In this document: positions 7,321-15,572 of the stretch, piece after piece
Position numbering within the stretch: the first letter of the stretch is position 1
How the letters are laid out: each line of letters begins with the position of its first letter
Assembly: GCA_023250675.1 (NCBI GenBank)
Contig: JAHFAE010000010.1
Coordinates: forward strand, 1 to 32,313
From: Oligoflexia bacterium
GTDB lineage: Bacteria > Bdellovibrionota > Bdellovibrionia > JABDDW01
Length of the DNA stretch: 32,313 bases
Direction: 5' to 3'
The notes under the pieces: model-generated
Database searches by the model: none
Seen by the model: the letters and a program-made list of their open reading frames with translations, nothing else
Told to the model about the DNA's origin: nothing
Translations under genes and position numbers: made by a program

Positions 7321-9256
7321 TATTAAGTCAAATGGGAAAATTTTGTTTCTCACAAATAACTTAGAATTGCTTTCTGACCAGATTTTGAGAGGAAGGAAGC
7401 TTTCGCTAGATGTGTGTCAAGACTTGATGAATGGAATTTCCACCGATGAAATCACACCTGTGGCCGCGGGTTTTTGGTTTGATGATAAAGTTGCTGATTT
7501 TTGCTACACCGGCCTAAGGGGAAAAAAAATAAATAGCGGAGAAATCAGGGCCTTTTCCCCAGAGATAATCGTTAGTGGGCAGGATAAGGGCTGTGGATCG
7601 TCAAGAGAACACGCACCCCTGGCTGAAAAAATATGCGGAGCTAAAATCATATTTGCCCGTTCATTTGCTAGCATATATCGCCAGAACTGTAGGAATATTG
7701 GTCTGTTGACTTGTGAAAACTTTGAGATATTGGCAAAACTTTATAATGACGAAGATGTCAATATCGAAGAGATTTTGGCAGACCAGAGTGATTTTGATCG
7801 AAAAATATATCTTCTAGGTGGTCTCCTAAAAGCTCCTCCAAATCCCAAAACTGAAATAAGAAAAAAACAAAGACCTTCGAGGGCACTAAACCTTGTAGAA
7901 AAAATCATTGCAAGGCACAGCCCCATTGGGACTGTAATTGAGCCTGGCCAAGTGGTTTTTGTTAAGTCTGACATTCGATTTACCCATGAGTTCTTTACGG
8001 CTCTCGTACTGGGGAGATACACAGAGTCATTTTCAGATAACCCAATTTATGATCCAAAATCAGTCTTTGTATTCAGAGATCATCTGAATTTTTTAGGTGC
8101 TATCAAAGAAACTATCCCAAATGGAAATGAACTCATGAAGAGAAGGCAAGTATTGTGGTCTATCCAGACAAAGTTTGCCAAACAAAATGGAGTCAAAGAG
8201 TATGGCAGTGGTCCTCGCGGAGGGAGCGAGGCCATTTGTCATGTGGCCGTTCTTGAAGATTTAGCTTTGCCGAATCACGTAGTTTTAGGAACTGACAGTC
8301 ATACTTGCATGGCGGGAGCTTTAGGAGCGTTAGCCATAGGTGTCGGCGCTACAGAAATGGCATTTGCCTTTAAATTTGGAGGATCTTACCTGAAAGTCCC
8401 TGAAGTTATTCGTATTGAATTACACGGATGTTTGGAAATTGGAATTACTGCGAAAGATTTAATGCATTTTATATTGCAGAGTGACTTAGTTTCAAAGGAG
8501 CTGACTTTAGGTAGAGCGGTTGAATTTGGTGGGCCCGGATTAAAAAATCTAATAATTGACGAGAGGGCGACCATTGCAAATATGGGAGCTGAGATTGGCG
8601 CTACAACGATTATCGTTGAAACAGATGACATGACAGTCGAATATCTCGAACAAAAAAGGCAGCTGGGAGCTAATTTTATTGAAGAAGCAGTCCCTGATAA
8701 AGGTGCGAGTTATTATTTGACTAGAGAAATTGATCTCAAAAAAATAACTACCTATGTGGCATTACCTGGCGATCCTCGCAATTCTATCCCACTTGATAGT
8801 CTTTCCTCTGAAGTTAGAAGTCTAATGATTAACATTGCTTACGGTGGATCCTGCACATCAGGAAAAAATAGCGACTTAGACATGTATGCAGAGGTATTAA
8901 GTTGGGCTAAGCAGAGAAATATCGGCTTAGCGGCGGGATTGAAATTTTATATCCAGGTTGGAAGCCAAAATGTTTGGGCTTATGCGAAAGAAAAAGGATA
9001 TATAGAACTTTTTTCGTCTATGGGAGTAGAACTTTTGGAACCCTCCTGTGGAGCCTGCATTTCTGCAGGCCCTGGGACTGGCCTTAGAAGCGACGACATT
9101 ATCATCAGTGCTGTCAATAGGAATTACTCGGGTCGTAACAAAGCACAAGTTTATCTAAGTTCCCCGTTAACTGTCGCTGCATCTGCAATTCATGGTCGTA
9201 TAGTTTCTTTCAACGAGCTAATCCAACTCTACCAAAATAAAAGATCATCTGCTTGA
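7310..9256 (+). CDS. Single-chain aconitase/isopropylmalate isomerase-like enzyme, swivel domain first
   Basis: 648 residues combining both isomerase subunits. Residues ~8-165 are the LeuD-like swivel domain, with STDEITP (44-50) and the KGCGSSREHAP loop (93-103). Residues ~190-640 are the LeuC-like catalytic part: GTDSHTC (327-333), the first cluster Cys in GGSCTSG (C515) and the pair in PSCGACIS (C580, C583) for a [4Fe-4S] cluster. The reaction should be dehydration/rehydration of a 2-alkylmalate. The order swivel-then-catalytic is that of AcnB without its HEAT domain, opposite to AcnA. Substrate-loop sequences (CTSGKNSD, ISTDEITP) differ from textbook LeuC/LeuD, hinting at an unusual substrate. 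The next gene starts immediately after the stop. Confidence 0.85.
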   Translation: MSTSIKSNGKILFLTNNLELLSDQILRGRKLSLDVCQDLMNGISTDEITPVAAGFWFDDKVADFCYTGLRGKKINSGEIRAFSPEIIVSGQDKGCGSSREHAPLAEKICGAKIIFARSFASIYRQNCRNIGLLTCENFEILAKLYNDEDVNIEEILADQSDFDRKIYLLGGLLKAPPNPKTEIRKKQRPSRALNLVEKIIARHSPIGTVIEPGQVVFVKSDIRFTHEFFTALVLGRYTESFSDNPIYDPKSVFVFRDHLNFLGAIKETIPNGNELMKRRQVLWSIQTKFAKQNGVKEYGSGPRGGSEAICHVAVLEDLALPNHVVLGTDSHTCMAGALGALAIGVGATEMAFAFKFGGSYLKVPEVIRIELHGCLEIGITAKDLMHFILQSDLVSKELTLGRAVEFGGPGLKNLIIDERATIANMGAEIGATTIIVETDDMTVEYLEQKRQLGANFIEEAVPDKGASYYLTREIDLKKITTYVALPGDPRNSIPLDSLSSEVRSLMINIAYGGSCTSGKNSDLDMYAEVLSWAKQRNIGLAAGLKFYIQVGSQNVWAYAKEKGYIELFSSMGVELLEPSCGACISAGPGTGLRSDDIIISAVNRNYSGRNKAQVYLSSPLTVAASAIHGRIVSFNELIQLYQNKRSSA

Positions 9257-9269
9257 AGTGGATAGAGAA

Positions 9270-10166
9270 ATGAAAAAAGGTTTTGAAACAATTTTCGTTA
9301 CAGGTGCAACTGGCAAAATTGGTTCATATTTATGTGAACTTGCCGAGGAGTCAAGAGTAGATAACTTTGGCATTCATTTGTTTGTTCGCGACCCTTCTAA
9401 ATTGAAATCATTCAAACCATATTTCAAAATTTTCAAAGGTGACCTCACAGATGAAAAAGCAATCAAACGTGCAATGGCGGGATGCACGAAAGTTTTTCTA
9501 GTCATCGGCGGAAAGAGCTGCATTGATTCGGCACTTGAAAATAACGCTATCAAAGTTGCTAAACAATTAAAGATCAGCCATATCATCAAAATCAGCGGCG
9601 GCAATGCCGTGACATATGCAGGGACAACCTCTACCGTGGGGCAGGCTCATTTTCGTAACGAGACAGCCATAATGAAATCGGGACTGGATTTTGATATTAT
9701 TAGACCGGCCTTTTTTTCACAAAACATCTTTCGTCAGTTTCTTTCAAAAAACTTTGTGTGCCCAGATTCATTTGATATGGCATACATAGACTATCGAGAT
9801 TTGGCGCGCTATGGGTGGTGTTTACTTCAGGCGGCCCCATTGAATCGAATTCACCATTTAAGTGGGCAAAAGCTCGTTTCGCCGCAACAAGTTGTTAGTG
9901 TAATCAATCGGGTTTTGGGCCAAAAGCTTGAGGTTGTAAATAAGCCTATTGAATGGTTCGTTACAAATGTCCCTGATTGGTATAGTTCTCATGTTAAACT
10001 CGTTCTAGAAAAGGTGGCAGAAGGAACTTATTCCGTACTCACAAACGACTATGAAAAATTAATGGGGTGTCCGCCCATCTCTTTTGAAGACACTATGAAT
10101 CTAGACAAAAAAAAACTAGCCTGGTCCGTTGACCAAAACAAGGCACTTTGGGGGCATGACAAATGA
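9270..10166 (+). CDS. NmrA-like NAD(P)-binding protein (atypical SDR)
   Basis: 298 residues from ATG 9270; an upstream GTG at 9258 would add four residues and start two bases after the previous stop. VTGATGKIGSYL near the N terminus is the GxxGxxG dinucleotide loop. The body follows the NmrA/TMR (SDR a5) pattern, with IIRPAFFSQN after the central strand. The usual YxxxK catalytic pair of classical SDRs is not evident, as is common in NmrA-like proteins, which are either reductases (isoflavone-reductase type) or redox sensors. Tight linkage to the isomerase suggests a pathway enzyme acting on a pathway intermediate, but sensor function is possible. Confidence 0.8.
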   Translation: MKKGFETIFVTGATGKIGSYLCELAEESRVDNFGIHLFVRDPSKLKSFKPYFKIFKGDLTDEKAIKRAMAGCTKVFLVIGGKSCIDSALENNAIKVAKQLKISHIIKISGGNAVTYAGTTSTVGQAHFRNETAIMKSGLDFDIIRPAFFSQNIFRQFLSKNFVCPDSFDMAYIDYRDLARYGWCLLQAAPLNRIHHLSGQKLVSPQQVVSVINRVLGQKLEVVNKPIEWFVTNVPDWYSSHVKLVLEKVAEGTYSVLTNDYEKLMGCPPISFEDTMNLDKKKLAWSVDQNKALWGHDK

Positions 10167-10230
10167 GTTTAACTTTGAGTTGTCTCACTATTTTTTTATT
10201 TTTTCCGAAAAGTTTGAATAAGGAATTTTC

Positions 10231-11151
10231 ATGAAGCATCGTTCGAACGCGTTCAATATAAATTTAGCACCTTTTGTTCTCAAGCCTGCTGCAGGAGGGT
10301 TAGGTGCGTATGTTTCCAAAATAAACGTGGAATCAATCTCTGACCTGGATTTTCAATTTTTGTATGAGGCTTTTCTCAAATATCATGTTCTTTTTATTCG
10401 TGATCAAAAGTTAACTCATCAACAGTATTTGGATTTTGCTCAAAGGTGGGGAGAGATTGTCCATTACCCATTTTCAAAGGGCGTCCCCAATTACCCTGAT
10501 ATTTCTGAAATTCGAAAGGAACCTAGCGATACACTTAACTTCGGTGGAGAATGGCACTCCGACTCGACTTATTTGTTGGAACCTCCAGTCGTCACCATGC
10601 TGTTAGCGTTGGAAGTTCCTGATGCGGGTGGAGATACACTTTTTGCCAATACCCGTCTTGCCTTTGAATCACTAAGCCCTGGCCTCCAAAATATGTTAGA
10701 AAAACTTAGGGCAGTTAATTCTGCGGAACTAAAACGGCTCGGCGGAAGGCGCGATTTTTCGTTACAACGGGGCTCTATGAATCATGCAAACTTAGATCGA
10801 GCAAAGGAAGTGGAGGCCATTCATCCTGCCGTCCGCGTTCACCCGGAGACAAACGAAAAATGTCTTTATGTAAGCATGAGTCACACCAGCTGTTTTGAAG
10901 GTTGGACAGAAGAAGAGAGTAAGCCTCTCCTCGAATACCTGCAAACTGTAATTACTCGACATGAATACACGTGTCGTATGAAGTGGGAAAAGGGGACTCT
11001 TGGCCTTTGGGATAACCGATGTACTCAACATTTGGCTATTAACGATTACGGTGGTTCAAGACGCACAATGCATCGGTTAATTGTTAGATCGGAGAAACCC
11101 AAAGCTTCTATCGGCAAAAAAGCCTTTCTTAAAGGCTCTTTTCGTGGCTAG
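10231..11151 (+). CDS. TauD/TfdA-family Fe(II)/2-oxoglutarate dioxygenase
   Basis: 306 residues, the normal length of TauD-type enzymes. The iron facial triad is visible as H109 and D111 in WHSDSTY and H267 in TQHLAINDY; RRTMHR (277-282) supplies the arginines that bind 2-oxoglutarate. The reaction couples decarboxylation of 2-oxoglutarate with hydroxylation, desaturation or cyclisation of a substrate. In natural-product clusters this family often oxidises amino acids or their conjugates. A taurine role is not supported: no ssuABC/tauABC transporter genes are near. AAGGA lies eight bases before the ATG and the gene follows the NmrA-like gene by 64 bp, so it probably closes the operon. Confidence 0.85.
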   Translation: MKHRSNAFNINLAPFVLKPAAGGLGAYVSKINVESISDLDFQFLYEAFLKYHVLFIRDQKLTHQQYLDFAQRWGEIVHYPFSKGVPNYPDISEIRKEPSDTLNFGGEWHSDSTYLLEPPVVTMLLALEVPDAGGDTLFANTRLAFESLSPGLQNMLEKLRAVNSAELKRLGGRRDFSLQRGSMNHANLDRAKEVEAIHPAVRVHPETNEKCLYVSMSHTSCFEGWTEEESKPLLEYLQTVITRHEYTCRMKWEKGTLGLWDNRCTQHLAINDYGGSRRTMHRLIVRSEKPKASIGKKAFLKGSFRG

Positions 11152-11263
11152 CAGAAATTCTCGAGCGCACACCTTCTAAACTAACCTAGCGATCCCCACA
11201 TATGTCCGAAGGGTCCACATGCCTCAAGATGCATGATGGAAACGAGCCTTTAAAAGATGATGA

Positions 11264-11291
11264 CTGTTTCAACCAACCTTTTTTGAAACAG
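11264..11291. terminator. Candidate terminator hairpin between convergent genes
   Basis: CTGTTTCAA (11264-11272) and TTGAAACAG (11283-11291) are perfect 9-bp arms with a 10-nt loop. The palindrome overlaps the stop of the minus-strand synthase gene and lies between two convergent transcription units. The stem is AT-rich and no strong T-tract follows either arm, so termination is plausible but not certain. Confidence 0.4.
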
Positions 11292-12513
11292 AATGGAACT
11301 GGCTAACTATTTTCTCCAATTCATTTGAAGTGAGAATGGTTTGCGAGTTTTTAGCGACAATCAGTATTTGGTTGATCAATTCTGCTGAGGCCTTATAACC
11401 ATTTTTTTCAAGCCAGTAACTGACATTGGCTTTTCCACTCATTGGGCCAATTTCAATGACTTGTTCACATCCGAAGCGATGGGCCGGTACTGAAGAATAG
11501 ATGGCGTCAGCCATATTAGAAGCACCTTTTTTCGAAGCTTTTAAAATAGCAGATGCATGTACTCCGGTACTCGTCCGAAAGGCATCACGACCGGCGACAG
11601 GATAATTTGCAGGGATTTCAATTCCGTAAGCCTGAGCACAGAACTTAACAAAAGGCACCAGAACAGCGGGATTGCCACTGAATTTTCCAAGTAAGTCCAA
11701 ATTCACAATGATCTGATCCAAAGACGAATTCCCGGTACGTTCACCAACTCCCAGAGCAGAGCCATGCACGCCCAAGCAACCCGCCTCTAGTGCCACAAGA
11801 GCATTAATTACTCCTAGCCCACGATCGTTATGACCGTGCCAATCAATGGATACACTTCTCTTGGTCGACGCAATTAAATTTCGAGTCCATTTCACGATTT
11901 TGATGACTCCCTCAGGAGTCGAATGCCCTACTGTGTCACAAAGAACGATGCGGACCGAACCAAGATCTATGGCTTGTAAGAAAAGTTCTCTGAGAATTTT
12001 GGGGGGAGTGCGCGTTGTGTCTTCGGTAATAAAAGTCATTGCTAATCCAAGCTCGTTTCCGCGCTGTATGGCCACTCGAACTGTATCCATCAGAGAACTT
12101 ACCGTCCAATTCTCCACGTACTGCCTGATTGGACTTGTTCCTACAAAAGTATAAGCGCCAATCTCGGTCTTTGCCTTATCACAAATGGAGGCTAAAGCTT
12201 CAATGTCTTTAATATGGGTACGAAGGCAGCAGTAAGGTTTGATAGAGTACTTTTGCCCAACAATGTGACGAGCCAAAACTACGGCTTCTTCACAAGCCTT
12301 TTGGCCTGCACCCGGCAAACCTAGATCAACACGGGCGACTTTTAATTCTTCCAAGTAATCTATGATCTTTATTTTCTCTTCGATCGAAGGGATGTGTACC
12401 GACGGGGACTGAAGTGCGTCCCGGAGACTCTCATCAACTAGTTCAATTTTTGTTTTTAATTTGGTTTGGGGATTCCAATCATAAATCCATTGCTTATTTA
12501 ACATTGCTTTCAC
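11269..12513 (-). CDS. Homocitrate/2-isopropylmalate synthase-like DRE-TIM enzyme
   Basis: 414 residues from GTG 12513 with AAAGGA six bases upstream. DESLRDALQ (27-35) is the family's D-x-x-LRD signature with catalytic Arg and metal Asp; HGHND (226-230) gives the metal histidines; GVGERTGN (255-262) is the second signature. These enzymes condense acetyl-CoA with a 2-oxoacid to give a 2-alkylmalate. At 414 residues it lacks the ~100-residue LeuA regulatory domain and so resembles homocitrate synthases or natural-product paralogues, free of leucine feedback. It is the second gene of a two-gene operon, 10 bp after the methyltransferase stop. It probably feeds the isomerase encoded convergently; its oxoacid substrate is unknown. 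Confidence 0.8.
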   Translation of the reverse strand: MKAMLNKQWIYDWNPQTKLKTKIELVDESLRDALQSPSVHIPSIEEKIKIIDYLEELKVARVDLGLPGAGQKACEEAVVLARHIVGQKYSIKPYCCLRTHIKDIEALASICDKAKTEIGAYTFVGTSPIRQYVENWTVSSLMDTVRVAIQRGNELGLAMTFITEDTTRTPPKILRELFLQAIDLGSVRIVLCDTVGHSTPEGVIKIVKWTRNLIASTKRSVSIDWHGHNDRGLGVINALVALEAGCLGVHGSALGVGERTGNSSLDQIIVNLDLLGKFSGNPAVLVPFVKFCAQAYGIEIPANYPVAGRDAFRTSTGVHASAILKASKKGASNMADAIYSSVPAHRFGCEQVIEIGPMSGKANVSYWLEKNGYKASAELINQILIVAKNSQTILTSNELEKIVSQFHSVSKKVG

Positions 12514-12523
12514 GAATTTTCCT

Positions 12524-13564
12524 TTAAAACCTGAACATGAAGAGATAGTAACCTAAATAACCTGTCTTATCGATTTTTACTAAACTACAACCGGCCTCTT
12601 CAAATAGCCTAGACCACTCTGATTCTGTAAGGATATTGCCATTACCAACCAGGTGATGGATTAGGACATTTGATTGAGAGTATAGCCACTGGCTTTTTGG
12701 AAGTTTATCACGGTCTTGGATTTCTTTTCTTGGCTGTTCTAGAGCAATGACGTAACTTCCACTGAATCGTTCTCGCAACGATTTCAAAAGATCAACATTT
12801 GCCTTCCAACCCTTGGCCATAAATTCGTGAAAGTGAACAGAAAAGAAAATTTGGGGCAAGCCAAAGAGTTCTTTAGCCCATTTGTTAGGCGCATAGAGGT
12901 CGGCTTCAATCCATTTAATTCCAGTCACTCCCAATGCGGACGCTTTGGAATCTGCTTTCAAAAGTTCCGAGGGATTTCTGTCTAGGCCAGACCACTTTCG
13001 TTTAATTCCTGTTTGGGCGAGGGCCATTAGAAGGCCTGTACTTACGCCAAATTCAACGACGCCCGGTGTTTCTACTGACTCAATAGTTGTTTTAAGTGTA
13101 GGAAAGAAACCAATGGAACTTGTAAACAAACCTTCAGCTGCAAATTCACCGCGACGATGGATTTGGTTCCCGTATTTGGCCTCACCCTTAAGCAACTTGC
13201 TAAGTCCATTCCAAACTGGTTCGTATCCTCCTAAGCGTACGTCGAAAAAATTAAAATGATGCATTCCATTCACTTCGCGCCCATATCGTTTCAAAACAGC
13301 ACGGCCAAATTCACTAAATTCATATCTTCTGCCTGAATCTCTTTGAAAGATTTCATCAACGTGAAAGGCATAGTCAAGTAGTGTTTCTAAGGTGCCTGTA
13401 ACTAAATTAAGCTTCTCTGCTATTTCTTTTGAAGTAGATGGGCCATTTGAAAAAATAAAATTAATTACGCCAGTCTGATTCAGATGAAATAGAATCTGTG
13501 CCTGAACGTAAGTCGTTGCCGACTGATGAAACCATTCTTCTGGGTCCTGTTTTTTTACTGGCAT
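12524..13564 (-). CDS. Class I SAM-dependent methyltransferase with winged-helix dimerisation domain
   Basis: 346 residues. The first ~95 look like the winged-helix dimerisation domain of plant-type and polyketide O-methyltransferases (STSKEIAEKLNL, then YEFSEFGR). VVEFGVSTG (169-177) is SAM motif I, and EADLY lies in the motif II/III region. Family members methylate O (sometimes N or C) atoms of small molecules. The following synthase gene starts 10 bp after its stop, with its ribosome site overlapping this stop region, so the two are likely translationally coupled. It is divergent from the STAS gene. Acceptor substrate is unknown; a carboxylate, hydroxyl or amine of the cluster product is a reasonable guess. 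Confidence 0.75.
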   Translation of the reverse strand: MPVKKQDPEEWFHQSATTYVQAQILFHLNQTGVINFIFSNGPSTSKEIAEKLNLVTGTLETLLDYAFHVDEIFQRDSGRRYEFSEFGRAVLKRYGREVNGMHHFNFFDVRLGGYEPVWNGLSKLLKGEAKYGNQIHRRGEFAAEGLFTSSIGFFPTLKTTIESVETPGVVEFGVSTGLLMALAQTGIKRKWSGLDRNPSELLKADSKASALGVTGIKWIEADLYAPNKWAKELFGLPQIFFSVHFHEFMAKGWKANVDLLKSLRERFSGSYVIALEQPRKEIQDRDKLPKSQWLYSQSNVLIHHLVGNGNILTESEWSRLFEEAGCSLVKIDKTGYLGYYLFMFRF

Positions 13565-13646
13565 GCACTCTTACATTCGGTAAATTTCAGATAAAATTTG
13601 AATTGAGGTCTAGAGCAAACGAATGGACCCTACTTAGGTCGAATTA

Positions 13647-13678
13647 ACTTCTGCGCAGAACTTCTGCGCTGGACTTCT
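13647..13678. repeat. Three 13-bp-spaced direct repeats between divergent genes
   Basis: ACTTCTGCGC occurs at 13647-13656 and 13660-13669, and a shorter copy (ACTTCT) at 13673-13678, giving a period of 13 bp. The copies sit between the divergent methyltransferase and STAS genes, about 50 bp before the STAS start. They could be an array of binding sites for a regulator. Confidence 0.6.
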
Positions 13679-13728
13679 AAAGACTACCATCTAGATTCCG
13701 ATAATCAATACGGAGGCAGTGGAAGTAA

Positions 13729-14205
13729 ATGAATGCCCTCAAAGTATCTTTAGAAAAGAAAAATGAATGTCTCGTTTTGCGGCTTGATGGCTCAATTGGC
13801 GAAGATGCGTTCTTAGAGAAAATCAAAGTTGGAAATGAGAAAGACATTATTATTGATGTTGGAGCTGTAGAGAGCATTAACTCGTGTGGCAGCAGAGATT
13901 GGGTTCGTTGGATTAAAGGAGTTAATCCAAGCGCTAATATTAGATTTATTAACTGCAATTCGATCTTTTTAGATTATGTTAATATGATTGAGGGATTCAT
14001 CCCACCCAATGGCTCTATCGAGTCCTTTAACGTGCCTTACTATTGCGAAAGTTGTATTTCAATCACTCTCAAAATGTTTGAAGCAAAAAGTGTCAAAGCA
14101 AATATTAACGAAGTCCACGAAGTCTCTGCCTGCAATAAATGCGGTAAAGGTGCCGAAATCGATGTCGTCCTGCCAAGTTTTTTTAATTTTTTAAAGAGAA
14201 AGTGA
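13729..14205 (+). CDS. STAS-like domain protein with C-terminal zinc ribbon
   Basis: 158 residues, start supported by GGAGG at 13712-13716. Residues ~5-100 resemble a STAS (anti-anti-sigma) domain: LVLRLDGSI, then IIIDVGAVESINSCG, where the DSSG phosphorylation loop of SpoIIAA/RsbV appears as NSCG (51-54, S52 as possible phospho-site). Residues 106-138 hold two CxxC pairs (YCESC and CNKC), a likely zinc ribbon. STAS proteins bind RsbW-type kinases in partner-switching systems. The neighbouring convergent gene encodes an RsbW-like ATPase that itself ends in the same STAS-plus-ribbon arrangement, so the two probably interact or compete. No sigma factor gene is visible nearby. Confidence 0.6.
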   Translation: MNALKVSLEKKNECLVLRLDGSIGEDAFLEKIKVGNEKDIIIDVGAVESINSCGSRDWVRWIKGVNPSANIRFINCNSIFLDYVNMIEGFIPPNGSIESFNVPYYCESCISITLKMFEAKSVKANINEVHEVSACNKCGKGAEIDVVLPSFFNFLKRK

Positions 14206-14228
14206 GACCCCTAAAAACTTCCTTTTAT

Positions 14229-15572
14229 TCATGACCTGTCTGCTTTGGCAATGATCCTCTTGGTTGATTCAACAATTACCATAGTATCATTACATTTGGG
14301 GCACTGAGGCACCTTGAAGTTCCGATCAAATTCGATCTTTTCTAATGACCTAAAGAATGGAACTTTTTTTGTTAAATGTCCTTTCGGGCAACTAATTGGA
14401 ACATAAAGCGATCTTATTTCTATGGAAAAAGGCACTTCTTCAATGATTTGAAGTGCTTCATCAAGATTTGCCGTTTTCAGGTATTCGAGATACACACACT
14501 TTAAATTTTTTAACTTTTGAAAGAACTTTAAATTTTGAGCAAGAAAGTTGAGATTCGAGCTTTCCATTTGCCTCAAATCAAGGCTAATCTCATCAACTCC
14601 GTCTAAATCGAGCTGGTCAAGCGTCCAAGGTTCCGTAAAGTTACCAATAAATCTCAGGAGAAGGTTATTCCCGCGGCGCTCCAACCTTACTTTGGATGAA
14701 TTAAATTCAATATTTTGGAAAATCTGAAAATAAAAACTTTTAGGTGATAAGCGAATTTGTTTAGAACTCTTACCTAGAAGAAAACTACATCCGACCAATG
14801 TTCTGTTTTCCTTTTCGACTACCGCAAAAAATTCGCTCGAAAGATCTACGACTCTAAATATTCCTATCCCTGCGCCTCCTACGTCCAAATTTATTGATTT
14901 ACTTACACCAATTTTGAGACAATTCTGAACTGTCTTGATAAGCGCTTCGCAATTTAGGGTCCCAAATTCATCGAGGCATGCTAAAAATATTCGCTCATGG
15001 TCGTGGGCAATAAGAAGTTGGGCCGACTTCTCTGAATCTAGAACGACCACCGTTGCCCTATCAAGTGTGTAATTGGCGTCTACAAACGGCGCATTGTAGA
15101 TCGCGTTAGTAAATAGCTCGTCGGCAGCCAAAACTACCGATTCTACAATGGCCTTGGCCCCAGCAATGCTACCTAAATAATTTCGTAGAGAATTTAATAC
15201 TCTCATTTTTTCCGTAGAAGTTCTGAATTCCCATTTTTTTTCTACTACGATTGAATTGAAAACTTCTTGAGAAGGCCATTTTAAGAATGATTCGGGGTGA
15301 TGAATTAATCTTGCCACCAAGAGTAGTCGGTCCTCGAATTGTCGAGAGTCTGATTGAACCATATTCCAGACTCTGGTTTTTTCCATATAATCAAGGCACT
15401 GGGGAATTGTTTCACCTTCCAAAACCTTTACACATTCTTCTGCTAAATGGCGAATAGGTTGAGAATCCGATTTCACTTTATAAAGTGGTAATGAAATCGA
15501 ATTTGAGATTTCATCGAAAGAAAATTCTGCCCGAAAGATGTGATCGCCCATTTTGAAATTCATATTACTCAT
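14229..15572 (-). CDS. RsbW-like GHKL ATPase fused to STAS-like domain and zinc ribbon
   Basis: 447 residues. After an N-terminal region of unknown fold (1-~115), residues ~120-270 form a GHKL ATPase: N-box VLAADELFTNAIYN (147-160), D201 in DEFG, and GGAGIGI (232-238). This is the pattern of anti-sigma kinases such as RsbW/SpoIIAB. Residues ~295-390 look like a STAS domain (LLLRFIGNF, ISLDLRQMESSN), and C395, H399, C424 and C427 form a likely zinc site. A kinase and its usual substrate domain in one chain would allow self-inhibition or self-phosphorylation. It is third in the kinase-PilZ operon; its first codons overlap the PilZ stop by 8 nt. Confidence 0.65.
   Translation of the reverse strand: MSNMNFKMGDHIFRAEFSFDEISNSISLPLYKVKSDSQPIRHLAEECVKVLEGETIPQCLDYMEKTRVWNMVQSDSRQFEDRLLLVARLIHHPESFLKWPSQEVFNSIVVEKKWEFRTSTEKMRVLNSLRNYLGSIAGAKAIVESVVLAADELFTNAIYNAPFVDANYTLDRATVVVLDSEKSAQLLIAHDHERIFLACLDEFGTLNCEALIKTVQNCLKIGVSKSINLDVGGAGIGIFRVVDLSSEFFAVVEKENRTLVGCSFLLGKSSKQIRLSPKSFYFQIFQNIEFNSSKVRLERRGNNLLLRFIGNFTEPWTLDQLDLDGVDEISLDLRQMESSNLNFLAQNLKFFQKLKNLKCVYLEYLKTANLDEALQIIEEVPFSIEIRSLYVPISCPKGHLTKKVPFFRSLEKIEFDRNFKVPQCPKCNDTMVIVESTKRIIAKADRS

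Noticed and set aside
10231-11151. Taurine dioxygenase assignment (tauD)
   Set aside because: The fold and motifs fit the family, but no taurine or sulfonate transport genes are near, and the context is a biosynthetic operon.
7310-12513. Phosphonate or ordinary leucine biosynthesis locus
   Set aside because: There is no PEP mutase for phosphonates and no leuB or leuA regulatory domain for leucine; the isomerase has atypical loops.
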